From contig NZ_BONV01000018.1 of assembly GCF_016862895.1 (NCBI RefSeq), forward strand, positions 124,001 to 188,000: a DNA stretch of 64,000 bases, given 5' to 3'. Positions 26,635 through 37,725 of this stretch are shown here, in pieces. This stretch comes from Planotetraspora kaengkrachanensis (lineage in GTDB: Bacteria > Actinomycetota > Actinomycetes > Streptosporangiales > Streptosporangiaceae). Positions within the stretch are counted from its first letter, which is position 1. Each line of letters begins with the position of its first letter. The position numbers and the translations under genes were made by a program. The notes beneath the pieces were generated by a model. That model searched no databases. It was given only the letters and a program-made list of their open reading frames with translations, and had not been told where the DNA came from.

Positions 26635-27636
26635 TCAAAGTGAGATCAGCCGGCGGGGCTCTGTGCCCGCGGCCTGCCGTACGGCTCGCCTGGCCGCGAG
26701 GATGGTCCCGGCGGTGGCGAGCGCGGTGACCAGTGCCACCGCGGCGAAGGCGGCGAGGGTGGCCGCGTCGGGGTGGATCAGGGACTGGCCGCGGGCGGCC
26801 TGCCAGGTCACGACGGCGACGAGGCCGCTGTAGCCGAGGGCGGCGGCACCCACCAGGCGGGCACGCACCCGCTCGTCCCGCAACCAGGCGTACCGGGTGG
26901 CCAGGGCGGCCAGGACCGCGGTGAGGACGAGCAGCACCTGGATGCCGTGCAGGCCGAAGAAGTGCGGGACGCGGAAGTCCCCGCCGGTGACGCTCCAGTT
27001 GGTGAGGGGCATGCCGTGGCCGTCGGGGTCGCCGATGCCGTGGCCCTGGAACATGGGGATCTGGGCACCGTTGGCGTCGGTGACCGTACGGGGGTGAATG
27101 TCGGTGACCATCCAGTAGAGCGGGACGAGCATGCCGACGGTGGCCAGTCCCAGCCCGGCGCGGATCGCGCGGGTGAGCGCGGGACCGGCGGTGCGCTGGA
27201 TCAGCACCATGATCCCGATGATCAGCTGCGCGATCAGGATGATCATCACGCCGTAGGTGAGAAACGGGACCAGCGCCAAGGTGATGGGATCGCTCTGGTC
27301 GGCGTTGAAGTGGCTGATGGTGCCGCGGGCGGCCTGCAGGGTGATGACGCCGACCTCAACGGTCGCGGCGGCGGCGAACACGGTGCCGACCCACCAGCCG
27401 AGCCGCCTGCCCTTGACCAGCTTGGACAGCAGCCAGGCGAGTGTCCCGGCGTAGAGGCCGAAGGCGAAGCCGAACTTCAACGGTTTGACCCACACCGACT
27501 CGCCCAGCAGCGTCCGGTCGTCGATCAGCAGCCCGGCGACGCAGACGAGCATCAGGGTGAACATGAGGCCCGCGCAGATCAGCAGCGGACGATGCCAGGA
27601 CTTCACAGGGACTCCGATCGCAGATCGTTTCGACAT
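26635..27636 (-). CDS. Polytopic membrane protein of unknown function
   Basis: A 333-residue protein with about eight hydrophobic segments and short loops. Distinct features are WVKPLKFGFAFGLYAGTLAW, GVITLQAARGTISHFNADQS, a loop rich in Gly/His/Asp (QGHGIGDPDGHGMPL) and VPHFFGLHGIQVLLVL. Several histidines lie at membrane boundaries, which could bind haem or metal, but I do not recognise a family with certainty. It is the first gene of a minus-strand set with the ABC exporter (58 bp upstream of it) and is divergent from the regulator at 27810. Confidence 0.8.
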   Translation of the reverse strand: MSKRSAIGVPVKSWHRPLLICAGLMFTLMLVCVAGLLIDDRTLLGESVWVKPLKFGFAFGLYAGTLAWLLSKLVKGRRLGWWVGTVFAAAATVEVGVITLQAARGTISHFNADQSDPITLALVPFLTYGVMIILIAQLIIGIMVLIQRTAGPALTRAIRAGLGLATVGMLVPLYWMVTDIHPRTVTDANGAQIPMFQGHGIGDPDGHGMPLTNWSVTGGDFRVPHFFGLHGIQVLLVLTAVLAALATRYAWLRDERVRARLVGAAALGYSGLVAVVTWQAARGQSLIHPDAATLAAFAAVALVTALATAGTILAARRAVRQAAGTEPRRLISL

Positions 27637-27809
27637 GCGAAAAGCTAACTTGCGTTCAGTGTTTCGTCAACAACGTATCTGCCGTTTAACAGGCATGAGG
27701 AGTGTGCATTGCAATGGAATGAAGGTGAATGCAAGTGATCGACTTGCAATGAGCTTCGAGTGGATGCGAGACTGCGATGTCCGCGCCGCCGCGATCAGGA
27801 AGGTGCACC

Positions 27810-28508
27810 ATGCCCGGAGGCAGGTTGACCCACCAGGACCGTCGGCAGATCGCCGACGGCCTGGCTGAAGGGCTCACCTACACCGAGATCGCCGCCAGCC
27901 TGGATCGGCCGCTGTCCACCGTCACCCGCGAAGTGGCTCGCAACGGCGGCCCCGATGGCTACCAGGCAGACCAGGCGCACGAGGCCACCCGGGAACGCGC
28001 CAGGAGGAGCCAGCCGGCCTCCGGGGAACCCGAGGTCAAGGCGGTCGATGACCTGGAAGAGCAGTTCACCGAAATCATGATCGCCACCGGCCTGTCGCGG
28101 ATGACCGCCCGCGTGCTCGCCAGCCTCTACCTCACCGACAGCGGCAGCCTCACCGCCGCCGAGCTCACCCGGCACCTGCAGGTCAGCCCCGCCTCCATCT
28201 CCAAGGCCGTCGGCGAGCTCGAACACCAGGCACTGGTCCGCCGCGAACGTGACCCACGCCGGCGCCGCGACCACTACGTCATCGACGCCGACGCTCTCTT
28301 CCGTGGCTGGATGGCCAGCGCCCGCCAGAACACGCAGGTGGCCGACTTCGCCCGCCGGGCGGCCGGCACCCTCGGAGCCGCCTCACCCGCCGGGATCCGG
28401 CTGCTGGACATCGGCGACTTCTTCGACCACGTCGGCAGCGCGATGCTGCAGGCGGCCGAGCAGTGGCGCCAGGCCCACGCCTCCAAGCGAACAGCCGGCC
28501 GCACATGA
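27810..28508 (+). CDS. GbsR/MarR-like regulator with an added IS30-type helix-turn-helix
   Basis: A 232-residue regulator with two DNA-binding units. The first (about 5-45, LTHQDRRQIADGLAEGLTYTEIA then STVTREVARNGG) looks like the HTH_38 domain of IS30 transposases. The second (about 85-160) is a MarR/GbsR winged helix with LTAAELTRHLQVSPASISKAVGELE and RRERDPRRRRDHYVI in the wing. ATG at 27810 follows AGGAAGG. Divergent from the membrane protein/ABC exporter set, which it probably represses. Confidence 0.88.
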   Translation: MPGGRLTHQDRRQIADGLAEGLTYTEIAASLDRPLSTVTREVARNGGPDGYQADQAHEATRERARRSQPASGEPEVKAVDDLEEQFTEIMIATGLSRMTARVLASLYLTDSGSLTAAELTRHLQVSPASISKAVGELEHQALVRRERDPRRRRDHYVIDADALFRGWMASARQNTQVADFARRAAGTLGAASPAGIRLLDIGDFFDHVGSAMLQAAEQWRQAHASKRTAGRT

Positions 28509-28658
28509 CCGGCAGGGTCCCGCCTCACCCGGCGCAGGGGGATACCGGAGACAGGGGTCCCATGCGGTGAAGGATGCCGTCTTGCATGCTCAGGGCGGTG
28601 GTGAGCGCCAAGGGGGCGCATCGGCCGATCGCTGGGACGGGAACTGAGACCCCGGACA

Positions 28659-28698
28659 GCAAGAAGGGGCCGACTGGATAGGGTCGACCCCTTCTTGC
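28659..28698 (-). terminator. Terminator of tRNA-Ser(GGA)
   Basis: An 11-bp perfect outer stem, GCAAGAAGGGG with CCCCTTCTTGC, plus an inner CGAC/GTCG pairing, 19 bp downstream of the tRNA on the minus strand. Confidence 0.8.
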
Positions 28699-28716
28699 TT
28701 CTGCCTCAACCAGGCG

Positions 28717-28802
28717 CGGAGGATAGGAGATTCGAACTCCTGAGGGGTTGCCCCCAACACGCTTTCCAAGCGTGCGCCCTAGGCCAACTAGGCGAATCCT
28801 CC
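28717..28802 (-). tRNA. tRNA-Ser (anticodon GGA)
   Basis: An 86-base class II tRNA. The acceptor GGAGGAT pairs with ATCCTCC, discriminator G. The anticodon loop reads CTTGGAAAG (anticodon GGA, for UCC/UCU). The long variable arm and the T arm GGAGTTCGAATCTCC are complete. No CCA is encoded. The gene lies just before the SRP RNA and dnaX, on the opposite strand. Confidence 0.97.
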
Positions 28803-28900
28803 GCCGAACAGCTTAGCGGACGTTCAGCCATACGGTGACCGCGGTTTTTCGCGGGTTTTCACGGCCTGCGCACACGCCTGGAGTGGTTAGACTGTGCCTC

Positions 28901-28990
28901 GGACCCCTCGCGCGGCGTCATCCTGTGAACCTCCCCAGGGCCGGAAGGCAGCAAGGATAAGCGGGCTCTGGCGGGTGCGCGAGGGGTTCT
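28901..28990 (+). ncRNA. ffs: Signal recognition particle RNA, small bacterial type
   Basis: About 90 bases. The conserved domain IV core is present (CCAGGGCCGGAAGGCAGCAA). The ends pair (CCCCTCGCGC with GCGCGAGGGG) and a T run follows at 28988-28993. It binds Ffh for co-translational membrane targeting. Position directly upstream of dnaX is typical of actinomycetes. Confidence 0.95.
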
Positions 28991-29038
28991 TTTCAGTTAG
29001 CGGGACCGCCCGCCGGGTTGAACCCCCGAGGAGACGGC

Positions 29039-31441
29039 ATGAGCCTTGCGCTGTACCGCAAGTACAGGCCCGGGACGTTCGCCGAGGTCAAGGGGCAAGA
29101 GCACGTCACGGAGCCGCTGCGGCAGGCCCTGCGCAGCGGCCGGATCAACCACGCCTACCTGTTCAGCGGTCCCCGCGGTTGCGGCAAGACGTCCAGCGCC
29201 CGCATCCTCGCCAGGTCCCTCAACTGCGAGAAGGGCCCCACGCCCGATCCGTGCGGCGAGTGTGACTCCTGTGTCGCCCTGGCCCCCACCGGGCCGGGTC
29301 ACCTCGACGTCATCGAGATCGACGCCGCCTCCCACGGTGGTGTGGACGACGCCCGCGACCTTCGTGAGCGGGCGTTCTTCGCCCCCGTCTCGGCCCGTTT
29401 CAAGATCTACATCATCGACGAGGCCCACATGGTCACGCGTGAGGGCTTCAACGCGCTGCTCAAGCTCGTCGAAGAGCCTCCGCCGCACCTGAAGTTCGTC
29501 TTCGCGACCACCGAGCCGGAGAAGGTCATCGGGACGATCAAGTCCCGCACCCACCACTATCCGTTCCGGCTCATGCCGCCGAGCACGCTCCGGCAGCTCA
29601 TGGAGGAGATCCTCGACTCGGAGGCGGTGCCGTACGAACCGGCCGCGCTGCCGTTGGTGGTCCGCGCGGGCGCCGGCTCGGCCAGAGACTCCCTGTCGAT
29701 CCTCGACCAGCTCCTGGCGGGAGCGGACGAGGGCGGCATCACCTACCAGCGCGCGGTCTCCCTGCTCGGCTACACCGACGGAGGCCTGCTCGACGAGGTG
29801 ATCGACGCCTTCGCCAAGCACGACGGCGCGCAGGTTTTCCAGACGCTGAACCGCGTCATCGAGGGTGGTCACGACCCCCGCCGGTTCGCCATGGACCTGC
29901 TGGAGCGCTTCCGCGACCTGGTGATCCTCGCGAACGTCCCCGAGGCCGCGAGCAACGGGCTTCTCGACCGCCCCGCCGACGAGCTGACCGGCCTGCAGGC
30001 GCAGGCCGCCTCGATGGGACCGGCCGAGCTCACCCGGGCCGCCGAGGTCTTCAACACCGGGCTGACCGAGATGCGCGGGGCGACGTCCCCCCGGCTGCTC
30101 CTCGAGTTGATGTGCGCCCGCGTCCTGCTGCCCGCCGTGGACCAGGGCGAGACCGCGATGCTCGCGCGCCTCGAACGTCTCGAGCGCGGCGGCGTGTCCG
30201 CGGCACCCTACGCGGCGCCCGTCGCCTCGTCGGCCGTCCCGCCGCAGCCGGCGCCTCAGGTGCCCGTCCAGGCTCATCCCCAGAGCGCCCCGTCCGCCTC
30301 GGCTCCGCGGCCCGAGCCCTCCGCTCCTGCCGTCTCGGTCTCGGCGGCGGCCACCGGGGCGGAGCCGTCCGCCGTCCAGGGCGACGACGACTGGCCGACG
30401 CCCGCGAGGCCCGCGACCCCGGCGGCGGCGCCCGAGGCCGCCCAGACCGGGCCCGATCCCGTCGGCGGTGCGGGAGGGCCGGTGCAGCAGGCCTGGCCGC
30501 GGGTCCTGGAGGCGGTCAAGAACAGGCAGCGGGTCGCCTGGATGATCCTCAACGCCCAGGGCCGGTTGCTGGGCGTGGAGGGCAACCTCGTCACCGTGGG
30601 CTTCGAGAAGCCGGGCGACGTCCAGGGATTCCTCAAGGGCAAGCGCGACGAAGTGGTGGTCGCGGCGCTCGGCGACGTCCTCGGCGGCAACTGGCGAGTG
30701 GACGTGGTCGTCGGCGGCTCCGGTCCCGGCGGCGGCATGGGCGCGCGCGGTCCCGCCGCACCGTCCGGCGGCAACGGCCCGGTGGGCGGCCCCGCGGCGC
30801 CCAACGGCCACGGCTCAGGGCCGGGCGCGGGATCTCCCCCGGCCGGACCGGTGGACGCCGGCACGACGGGGGGCCGGGGTCCTGAGGTTCGCGGGTCCGA
30901 TCAGCCGTCGGCGGGGTCGCCGGGCACCGCGGTAAGCGAGGACGCCGCTCTGGCAGGCGCCTCAGGAAACAGCCAGACGCAGAACGGCTCACGGCAGAAC
31001 GGCGCGGCTCAAAACGGTTCTGCTCAGAACGGCTCGGGACACAACGGTTCGGGACACAACGGTTCCGGGCAGAGCGGCTTGAGCACGGCAGGGAACGCGG
31101 CTGGCCCGGTCGCCTCGGGACCGTCCGCGATGACCGACGAGTCCTGGCCGGACGAGCCGTCCGACGACGACGACGGCCCGGCGATGGCCACGGCCGGCGC
31201 GAGAGCCGGCCGGGCGGCCGGTTCCGGCCTGGCCGCCGCGAAGTCGGCCGCGAGAGCCGCCGCTCAGGCGGGACCCCGCCAGGCGTGGCCCGAGTCGGTG
31301 CCGAGCCGTAAAGCCGCGCCCGCGTCCGAGGCCGACGACGTCGACTCGTTGAACGACGCCGAGGCGAGCGAGCTCAGCGGCATGGCTCTCATCCAGCGTG
31401 AGCTCGGCGGCCGGATCATCGAGGAGATCGACCACTCGTGA
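29039..31441 (+). CDS. dnaX: DNA polymerase III gamma/tau subunit
   Basis: An 800-residue clamp-loader subunit. The AAA+ core (about 1-370) has Walker A GPRGCGKTS, a zinc module with four cysteines around residues 60-80 (CEKGPTPDPCGECDSC) and the DEAH-type box IIDEAHMV. The C-terminal half is Pro/Ala/Gly-rich with a small folded domain near 490-560 (WPRVLEAVKNRQRVAWMIL), then a repeat tract of Gln/Asn/Gly/Ser units at about 640-680. ATG at 29039 follows GAGGAG; a longer start at 29018 is less likely. The actinobacterial length is normal. Confidence 0.97.
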   Translation: MSLALYRKYRPGTFAEVKGQEHVTEPLRQALRSGRINHAYLFSGPRGCGKTSSARILARSLNCEKGPTPDPCGECDSCVALAPTGPGHLDVIEIDAASHGGVDDARDLRERAFFAPVSARFKIYIIDEAHMVTREGFNALLKLVEEPPPHLKFVFATTEPEKVIGTIKSRTHHYPFRLMPPSTLRQLMEEILDSEAVPYEPAALPLVVRAGAGSARDSLSILDQLLAGADEGGITYQRAVSLLGYTDGGLLDEVIDAFAKHDGAQVFQTLNRVIEGGHDPRRFAMDLLERFRDLVILANVPEAASNGLLDRPADELTGLQAQAASMGPAELTRAAEVFNTGLTEMRGATSPRLLLELMCARVLLPAVDQGETAMLARLERLERGGVSAAPYAAPVASSAVPPQPAPQVPVQAHPQSAPSASAPRPEPSAPAVSVSAAATGAEPSAVQGDDDWPTPARPATPAAAPEAAQTGPDPVGGAGGPVQQAWPRVLEAVKNRQRVAWMILNAQGRLLGVEGNLVTVGFEKPGDVQGFLKGKRDEVVVAALGDVLGGNWRVDVVVGGSGPGGGMGARGPAAPSGGNGPVGGPAAPNGHGSGPGAGSPPAGPVDAGTTGGRGPEVRGSDQPSAGSPGTAVSEDAALAGASGNSQTQNGSRQNGAAQNGSAQNGSGHNGSGHNGSGQSGLSTAGNAAGPVASGPSAMTDESWPDEPSDDDDGPAMATAGARAGRAAGSGLAAAKSAARAAAQAGPRQAWPESVPSRKAAPASEADDVDSLNDAEASELSGMALIQRELGGRIIEEIDHS

Positions 31442-31447
31442 CCCGGG

Positions 31448-32857
31448 TCACCCGCCGTCGAGGCTGAGCCGTACCGAAGCCGCGGCGTGGCGCTCGTCCC
31501 CCTCGGGGAGCGCCGAAACGAGGCGTTCGAGCACTTCGACGTCGTCGTGCCCGGCGGTGGTCTGGGCGTAGGTCCACAGATCGTCGATCGTGCCCCTCGT
31601 CAGTAGACCCGTGCGGACCCTGGCCTCCAGTTCGTTCCGCGCCTGCCGGATGGCCGGGGCCTCCGAACGGGGAAGCAGCGGCCCCTGGTAGTGGCGGGCC
31701 ACGGTCGCGAGGTCACCGGCCGCGAGCGCCTGCCGTACGGTGAGGAAGTCCGCGGAGACCTCGCAGGTCAGCCTGTACGGCTTGGCGGCGATGGCCCTGG
31801 TCAGCTGGGATCGGAGGCGGTGGATCTCGGCCCGGATGGTCACCGGGTTTCCGTCGTCGCCGTACAGGAGGTAGGAGAGCCTCTCGGCGGTCAGGCCGCG
31901 CGGGTGGGCGGCCAGCAGCGTGAGTATCTCCGCGTGCCTGAGCGAGAGCGGGACCCGGATGCCGTCGAGGTACGCGAAGGGATGGTCGGCGCCCAGCAGG
32001 TTCAGCGTGAGCCGGGGGACGGGGGACGAGTCCAGCGTATGGATCCGATAGGCGTCCCCGAGAGGCTCGAGGACGGCGACGCGGCCGTCCGGCAGCACCA
32101 TGCGGTCACCGTGGTCCGGAAGCGGGACCCGCGCCCCGAGCCGCCGGTCGCCGGCGATGATCCGGCCGGTCAGGGTGACGAGAGTGCCGGAACGGCCGGG
32201 GCGGTGGTAGCGCGCCCGCAGCCGCTCGTCGTGCTCGCGCATCCACAACATGAGATGGCTCTCCGCCAGGCGGGCCGCCGCTGCGACGAGGGCGACGGAC
32301 GCGGGATGCAGGGCGCGGGAGGTCCCGGTGATGTCGAGGCAGCCGAGCACACCGCCCGAGTCGGGGTCGACGACGGGCGCGCCGGCGCAGGACCAGTCGT
32401 GCAGAGCGAGGGCCAGATGCTCGGCCGCGTAGACGTGCGCCGGCTTCTTCATGGCCAGCGCCGTGCCGATGCCGTTGGTGCCCACCGCCTGCTCCGACCA
32501 GTGGAAGCCGTCGGCCAGGCCGATCGTGTCGGCCTTCCTGCGGACCTGGTGGTGTCCTTCGCGCCACAGGACCATGCCGTCGGCGTCGGTGATCACCATG
32601 ATGTGCGCGGCCTCGTCGGCGATCTGCAGCAGTGTGTGGCGGAGCATCGGGAGCAGCCGGCTCATCGGGTGGCTCGCCCGCGCGTCACCGATCTCGTCGG
32701 TGTCGTAGATCAACGGGGCAGCGTGCCGGTCGGGATCGATTCCGGCGTCGAGGGACCGGCGCCAGGACTCCAGGATGGCCTTGCGCGGCCCGCCTTCGCC
32801 GGTGCGGTCACCCCTCATCAGCGCCTCGTGGAACCGGCGGACTGACAGGTCCGGCAT
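31448..32857 (-). CDS. GAF-domain transcriptional regulator with C-terminal winged helix
   Basis: A 469-residue protein. The N-terminal part (about 1-215) is the AcoR-like GAF sensory region, with ILESWRRSLDAGIDPD, GFHWSEQAVGTNGIGTALA and LHDWSCAGAPVVDPDSG. No AAA+ or Fis domain follows; instead there is a C-terminal region with YLDGIRVPLSLRHAEILTLL and an OmpR/SARP-like winged helix (about 300-370). It is antisense between dnaX (6 bp from its stop) and ybaB. The signal and targets are unknown. Confidence 0.87.
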   Translation of the reverse strand: MPDLSVRRFHEALMRGDRTGEGGPRKAILESWRRSLDAGIDPDRHAAPLIYDTDEIGDARASHPMSRLLPMLRHTLLQIADEAAHIMVITDADGMVLWREGHHQVRRKADTIGLADGFHWSEQAVGTNGIGTALAMKKPAHVYAAEHLALALHDWSCAGAPVVDPDSGGVLGCLDITGTSRALHPASVALVAAAARLAESHLMLWMREHDERLRARYHRPGRSGTLVTLTGRIIAGDRRLGARVPLPDHGDRMVLPDGRVAVLEPLGDAYRIHTLDSSPVPRLTLNLLGADHPFAYLDGIRVPLSLRHAEILTLLAAHPRGLTAERLSYLLYGDDGNPVTIRAEIHRLRSQLTRAIAAKPYRLTCEVSADFLTVRQALAAGDLATVARHYQGPLLPRSEAPAIRQARNELEARVRTGLLTRGTIDDLWTYAQTTAGHDDVEVLERLVSALPEGDERHAAASVRLSLDGG

Positions 32858-33377
32858 CAGGCACCCCCGGGGCGGTCGGGTGAAGCGTATGGAGGACGTC
32901 TCGACAACTGCCTAACATCCGAGACGGCATTTGCCAATCTCCATGAGTAACCATTTGATCGCAACCTGTATGCAACGTAGGGCCGGTTACGTTTGCCTCG
33001 TCACGTCGGACGGCGACGACCAGGCGTGATGGGAAGGGCGACTCCCTGCCGCTGGAGGGGGGACGGGAATCGGCCGGACCAGGATTCCGCATGGATGGGA
33101 ACTGTGGGGGTAGCGCGGTTCCCATCCGTGCGGTTCCTTCTGTCATTTCCGGTTAATGCCTCTTTTCCCGTTCATCGAACCTGTGGGGCGAGGCTGCCGA
33201 GAGGCCCGGTTGGCGCGTGTGTTGCGTCCCCCTGCCTGGGCCTATGGCTCTTGACCTTCGTTTGTGATTGCGCTGCCGATTGCGGGGAACACGCAGGCGC
33301 GCCAGTGCCAGAACGGCCGCGAACCCCGTAGGCTCGTCGCGACGAACACGTCGCAGGACGCTGAGGAGCGCAGGATT
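32858..33377. other. 520-bp gene-free region between the GAF regulator and ybaB
   Basis: This divergent spacer has no convincing coding frame; the frames present are Arg/Pro-rich shadows. The part next to the GAF gene (32910-33000) is more A/T-rich, as expected for promoters. The part before ybaB probably carries its promoter and leader. Confidence 0.5.
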
Positions 33378-33725
33378 GTGAACCCAGGGGATGTCAACCT
33401 CCAGCAGTTGCTGGAGCAGGCTCAGCTGATGCAGCAGCAGCTCGTCTCCGCGCAGCAGGAGCTCAGCGATGCGGAGGTCGAGGGCAGCGCGGGAGGCGGT
33501 CTCGTGGTCGCCACCGTGAACGGCAGCGGCGAACTGCTCGAGCTCGAGATCAGCCCGAACGCCATCGACGGCGACGACGCGCAGGAGACCGCCGACACGG
33601 TCGCCGACCTCGTGCTCGCCGCCGTGCGTGACGCCGTTCGCGCCGCCGCGGAGCTGCAGCAGGAGAAACTCGGCCCGCTCGCACAGGGGCTCGGCGGCGG
33701 CCTCGGCCAGCTGCCGGGGTTCTAG
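33378..33725 (+). CDS. YbaB/EbfC-family nucleoid-associated protein
   Basis: A 115-residue DNA-binding protein of the YbaB/EbfC family, which forms tweezer-like dimers on DNA. The N-terminal coiled helix [20 protein letters not shown] is followed by [20 protein letters not shown] and [20 protein letters not shown], all family hallmarks. GTG at 33378 is the start matching the family; the longer frame upstream is not homologous. It precedes recR by 5 bp in the widespread dnaX-ybaB-recR order. Confidence 0.95.
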   Translation: MNPGDVNLQQLLEQAQLMQQQLVSAQQELSDAEVEGSAGGGLVVATVNGSGELLELEISPNAIDGDDAQETADTVADLVLAAVRDAVRAAAELQQEKLGPLAQGLGGGLGQLPGF

Positions 33726-33730
33726 AAGCC

Positions 33731-34330
33731 ATGTACGAAGGGGTCGTCCAGAACCTGATCGACGAGCTCGGGCTGCTGCCCGGCGTCGGTCCGAAGAGCG
33801 CGCAGCGCATCGCCTTCCATCTGCTCGCCGCCGAGCCTGCGGATGTGAAGCGGTTGGCGCACGCGCTGCTCGAGGTCAAGGAGAAGGTCCGCTTCTGCCG
33901 GATCTGCGGCAACGTCGCCGCGGAGGTGGAGTGCCGGATCTGCCGGGACCAGCGGCGCGACCCGCATGTGATCTGTGTCGTCGAGGAGTCGAAAGACGTC
34001 GTGGCGATCGAGAGGACCCGCGAGTTCCGTGGTCGCTACCACGTCCTCGGCGGGGCGATCAGCCCGATCGACGGCGTGGGTCCCGACGATCTGAAGATCC
34101 GCGAGCTGATGGCGCGCCTGGCCGACGGCCAGGTGACCGAACTGATCCTCGCGACCGACCCGAACCTCGAGGGCGAGGCGACGGCCACCTATCTGGCCAG
34201 GCTCGTCAAGCCCCTGGGGCTGAAAGTGACACGACTGGCCAGCGGTCTGCCTGTAGGCGGTGACCTCGAGTACGCCGACGAGGTCACCTTGGGCCGCGCT
34301 TTCGAAGGACGGAGGCTGCTGGATGTCTGA
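33731..34330 (+). CDS. recR: Recombination protein RecR
   Basis: A 199-residue protein that works with RecF and RecO in RecA loading at gaps. The N-terminal helix-hairpin-helix ([18 protein letters not shown]), the zinc finger [19 protein letters not shown] with four cysteines, and the Toprim domain ([17 protein letters not shown] to [17 protein letters not shown]) are complete. It overlaps the DUF5063 gene by 8 bp. Confidence 0.98.
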   Translation: MYEGVVQNLIDELGLLPGVGPKSAQRIAFHLLAAEPADVKRLAHALLEVKEKVRFCRICGNVAAEVECRICRDQRRDPHVICVVEESKDVVAIERTREFRGRYHVLGGAISPIDGVGPDDLKIRELMARLADGQVTELILATDPNLEGEATATYLARLVKPLGLKVTRLASGLPVGGDLEYADEVTLGRAFEGRRLLDV

Positions 34331-34853
34331 AGAGCTGAACAACCTGGCCGAACGGGTTGCCGGACACGCCCAGAACTACATCGACGGGCTGACCCGCCTG
34401 GCGGGCGGCGAGGGCGGCGACGCCATCCTGCCCCTGCTCCTGGTGGAGGTGGCGCAGGTCAGCCTCGCGGGCACCCAGCTCGGAGCCATGGAGGACGTGA
34501 TCCTCAGGGGCAACGTCGAGCCCGCGCTGAGCGACGACCCCGACATCGACCCGCTCCGTACGGCTCTCGCCACGCGCCTCGGGCCGGTGGACGACTACGC
34601 CGAGGTGTTCGACCCGTACAAGGACACGGGCGTGACGCCGTACCGGCTGTCCGACGACCTGTCCGCGGTCGCGGCCGACTTGATCCACGGGCTGCGGCAC
34701 TACTGGGCCGGCCGGCCGCTCGAGGCGCTGTGGTGGTGGCAGTACTCCTACTTCAACACGTGGGGGAACCACGCGGGCGCCGCGCTGCGTGCGCTGCACG
34801 CGCTCGTCGCGCACACCCGTCTCGACGTGGTGGAAGAGAGCACGGTCGTCTGA
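34323..34853 (+). CDS. DUF5063 domain-containing protein
   Basis: A 176-residue, mostly helical acidic protein that commonly follows recR in actinomycetes. Conserved-looking parts are [18 protein letters not shown] and [17 protein letters not shown]. No catalytic motif is evident. Its ATG lies inside the recR end, so translation is coupled. Context suggests a role near DNA repair or replication, but this is inference from position only. Confidence 0.9.
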   Translation: MSEELNNLAERVAGHAQNYIDGLTRLAGGEGGDAILPLLLVEVAQVSLAGTQLGAMEDVILRGNVEPALSDDPDIDPLRTALATRLGPVDDYAEVFDPYKDTGVTPYRLSDDLSAVAADLIHGLRHYWAGRPLEALWWWQYSYFNTWGNHAGAALRALHALVAHTRLDVVEESTVV

Positions 34854-34940
34854 TCGTCCACATGCTGATCTAGTCAGATCGGGCTTTGGGACCCCCAAGT
34901 ACACTGTGAGCTCCACGTCCTGATTCGTTCGGAGAGTCCT

Positions 34941-37278
<2,338 letters not shown>

Positions 37279-37282
<4 letters not shown>

Positions 37283-37697
37283 TCATGCACAGATTCGCGT
37301 GCGGGGGGTGTGACCAGCTCACCCCTCGCGCGTGATCATGCACAGGCTCGGCGATGGGGTGGTTGACCAGCCCAACGTAACGCGTGATCATGCACAGGCT
37401 CGCGAATCTATGGGCTGACCTGGTTAAACATCATTCGTGATCATGCACGCCTTCGCGGAAGCCGTCTTGGGCCAGGGCCTATTCGGTGTGTGATCATGCA
37501 TCGCGGCCCGTGCCGCTCGTGCGAGGCCTGATCGTGAGTAGTCGGATCCCCGGCGCAAGGCCGACATGGAGTCGCCGAAGTGCATGATCACAACAGGCAT
37601 TCACCCAGCTCGCCGAGGCATGCCGAGAACGTGTGCATGATCACGGACGGCATCGTGCCTGGTCAATCCAGCGATTCGCGAACCCGTGCATGATCAC
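37279..37697. repeat. Mirrored 53-bp repeat array 2 (5 forward + 3 reverse copies)
   Basis: Forward copies of GTGATCATGCAC start at 37279, 37332, 37384, 37437 and 37490 (spacing 53, 52, 53, 53); reverse copies start at 37580, 37633 and 37686 (53, 53). Outer copies continue into the same AGRYTCG or similar box as array 1. The central gap of 78 bp holds a degenerate GCCTGATCGTGAG. The array begins in the asd stop codon and ends 28 bp before the stop of the convergent M15-like gene. No coding function is evident. Confidence 0.95.
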
Positions 37698-37725
37698 GCG
37701 TGGGGTTTGTGCAGCGTGTGGGGGG

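Noticed and set aside
27810-27950. IS30 transposase fragment
   Set aside because: The helix-turn-helix is in frame with a MarR domain, and no catalytic DDE region or inverted repeats are present.
32993-33331. 112-residue frame before ybaB
   Set aside because: Irregular third-position bias and no recognisable fold; looks like non-coding leader.
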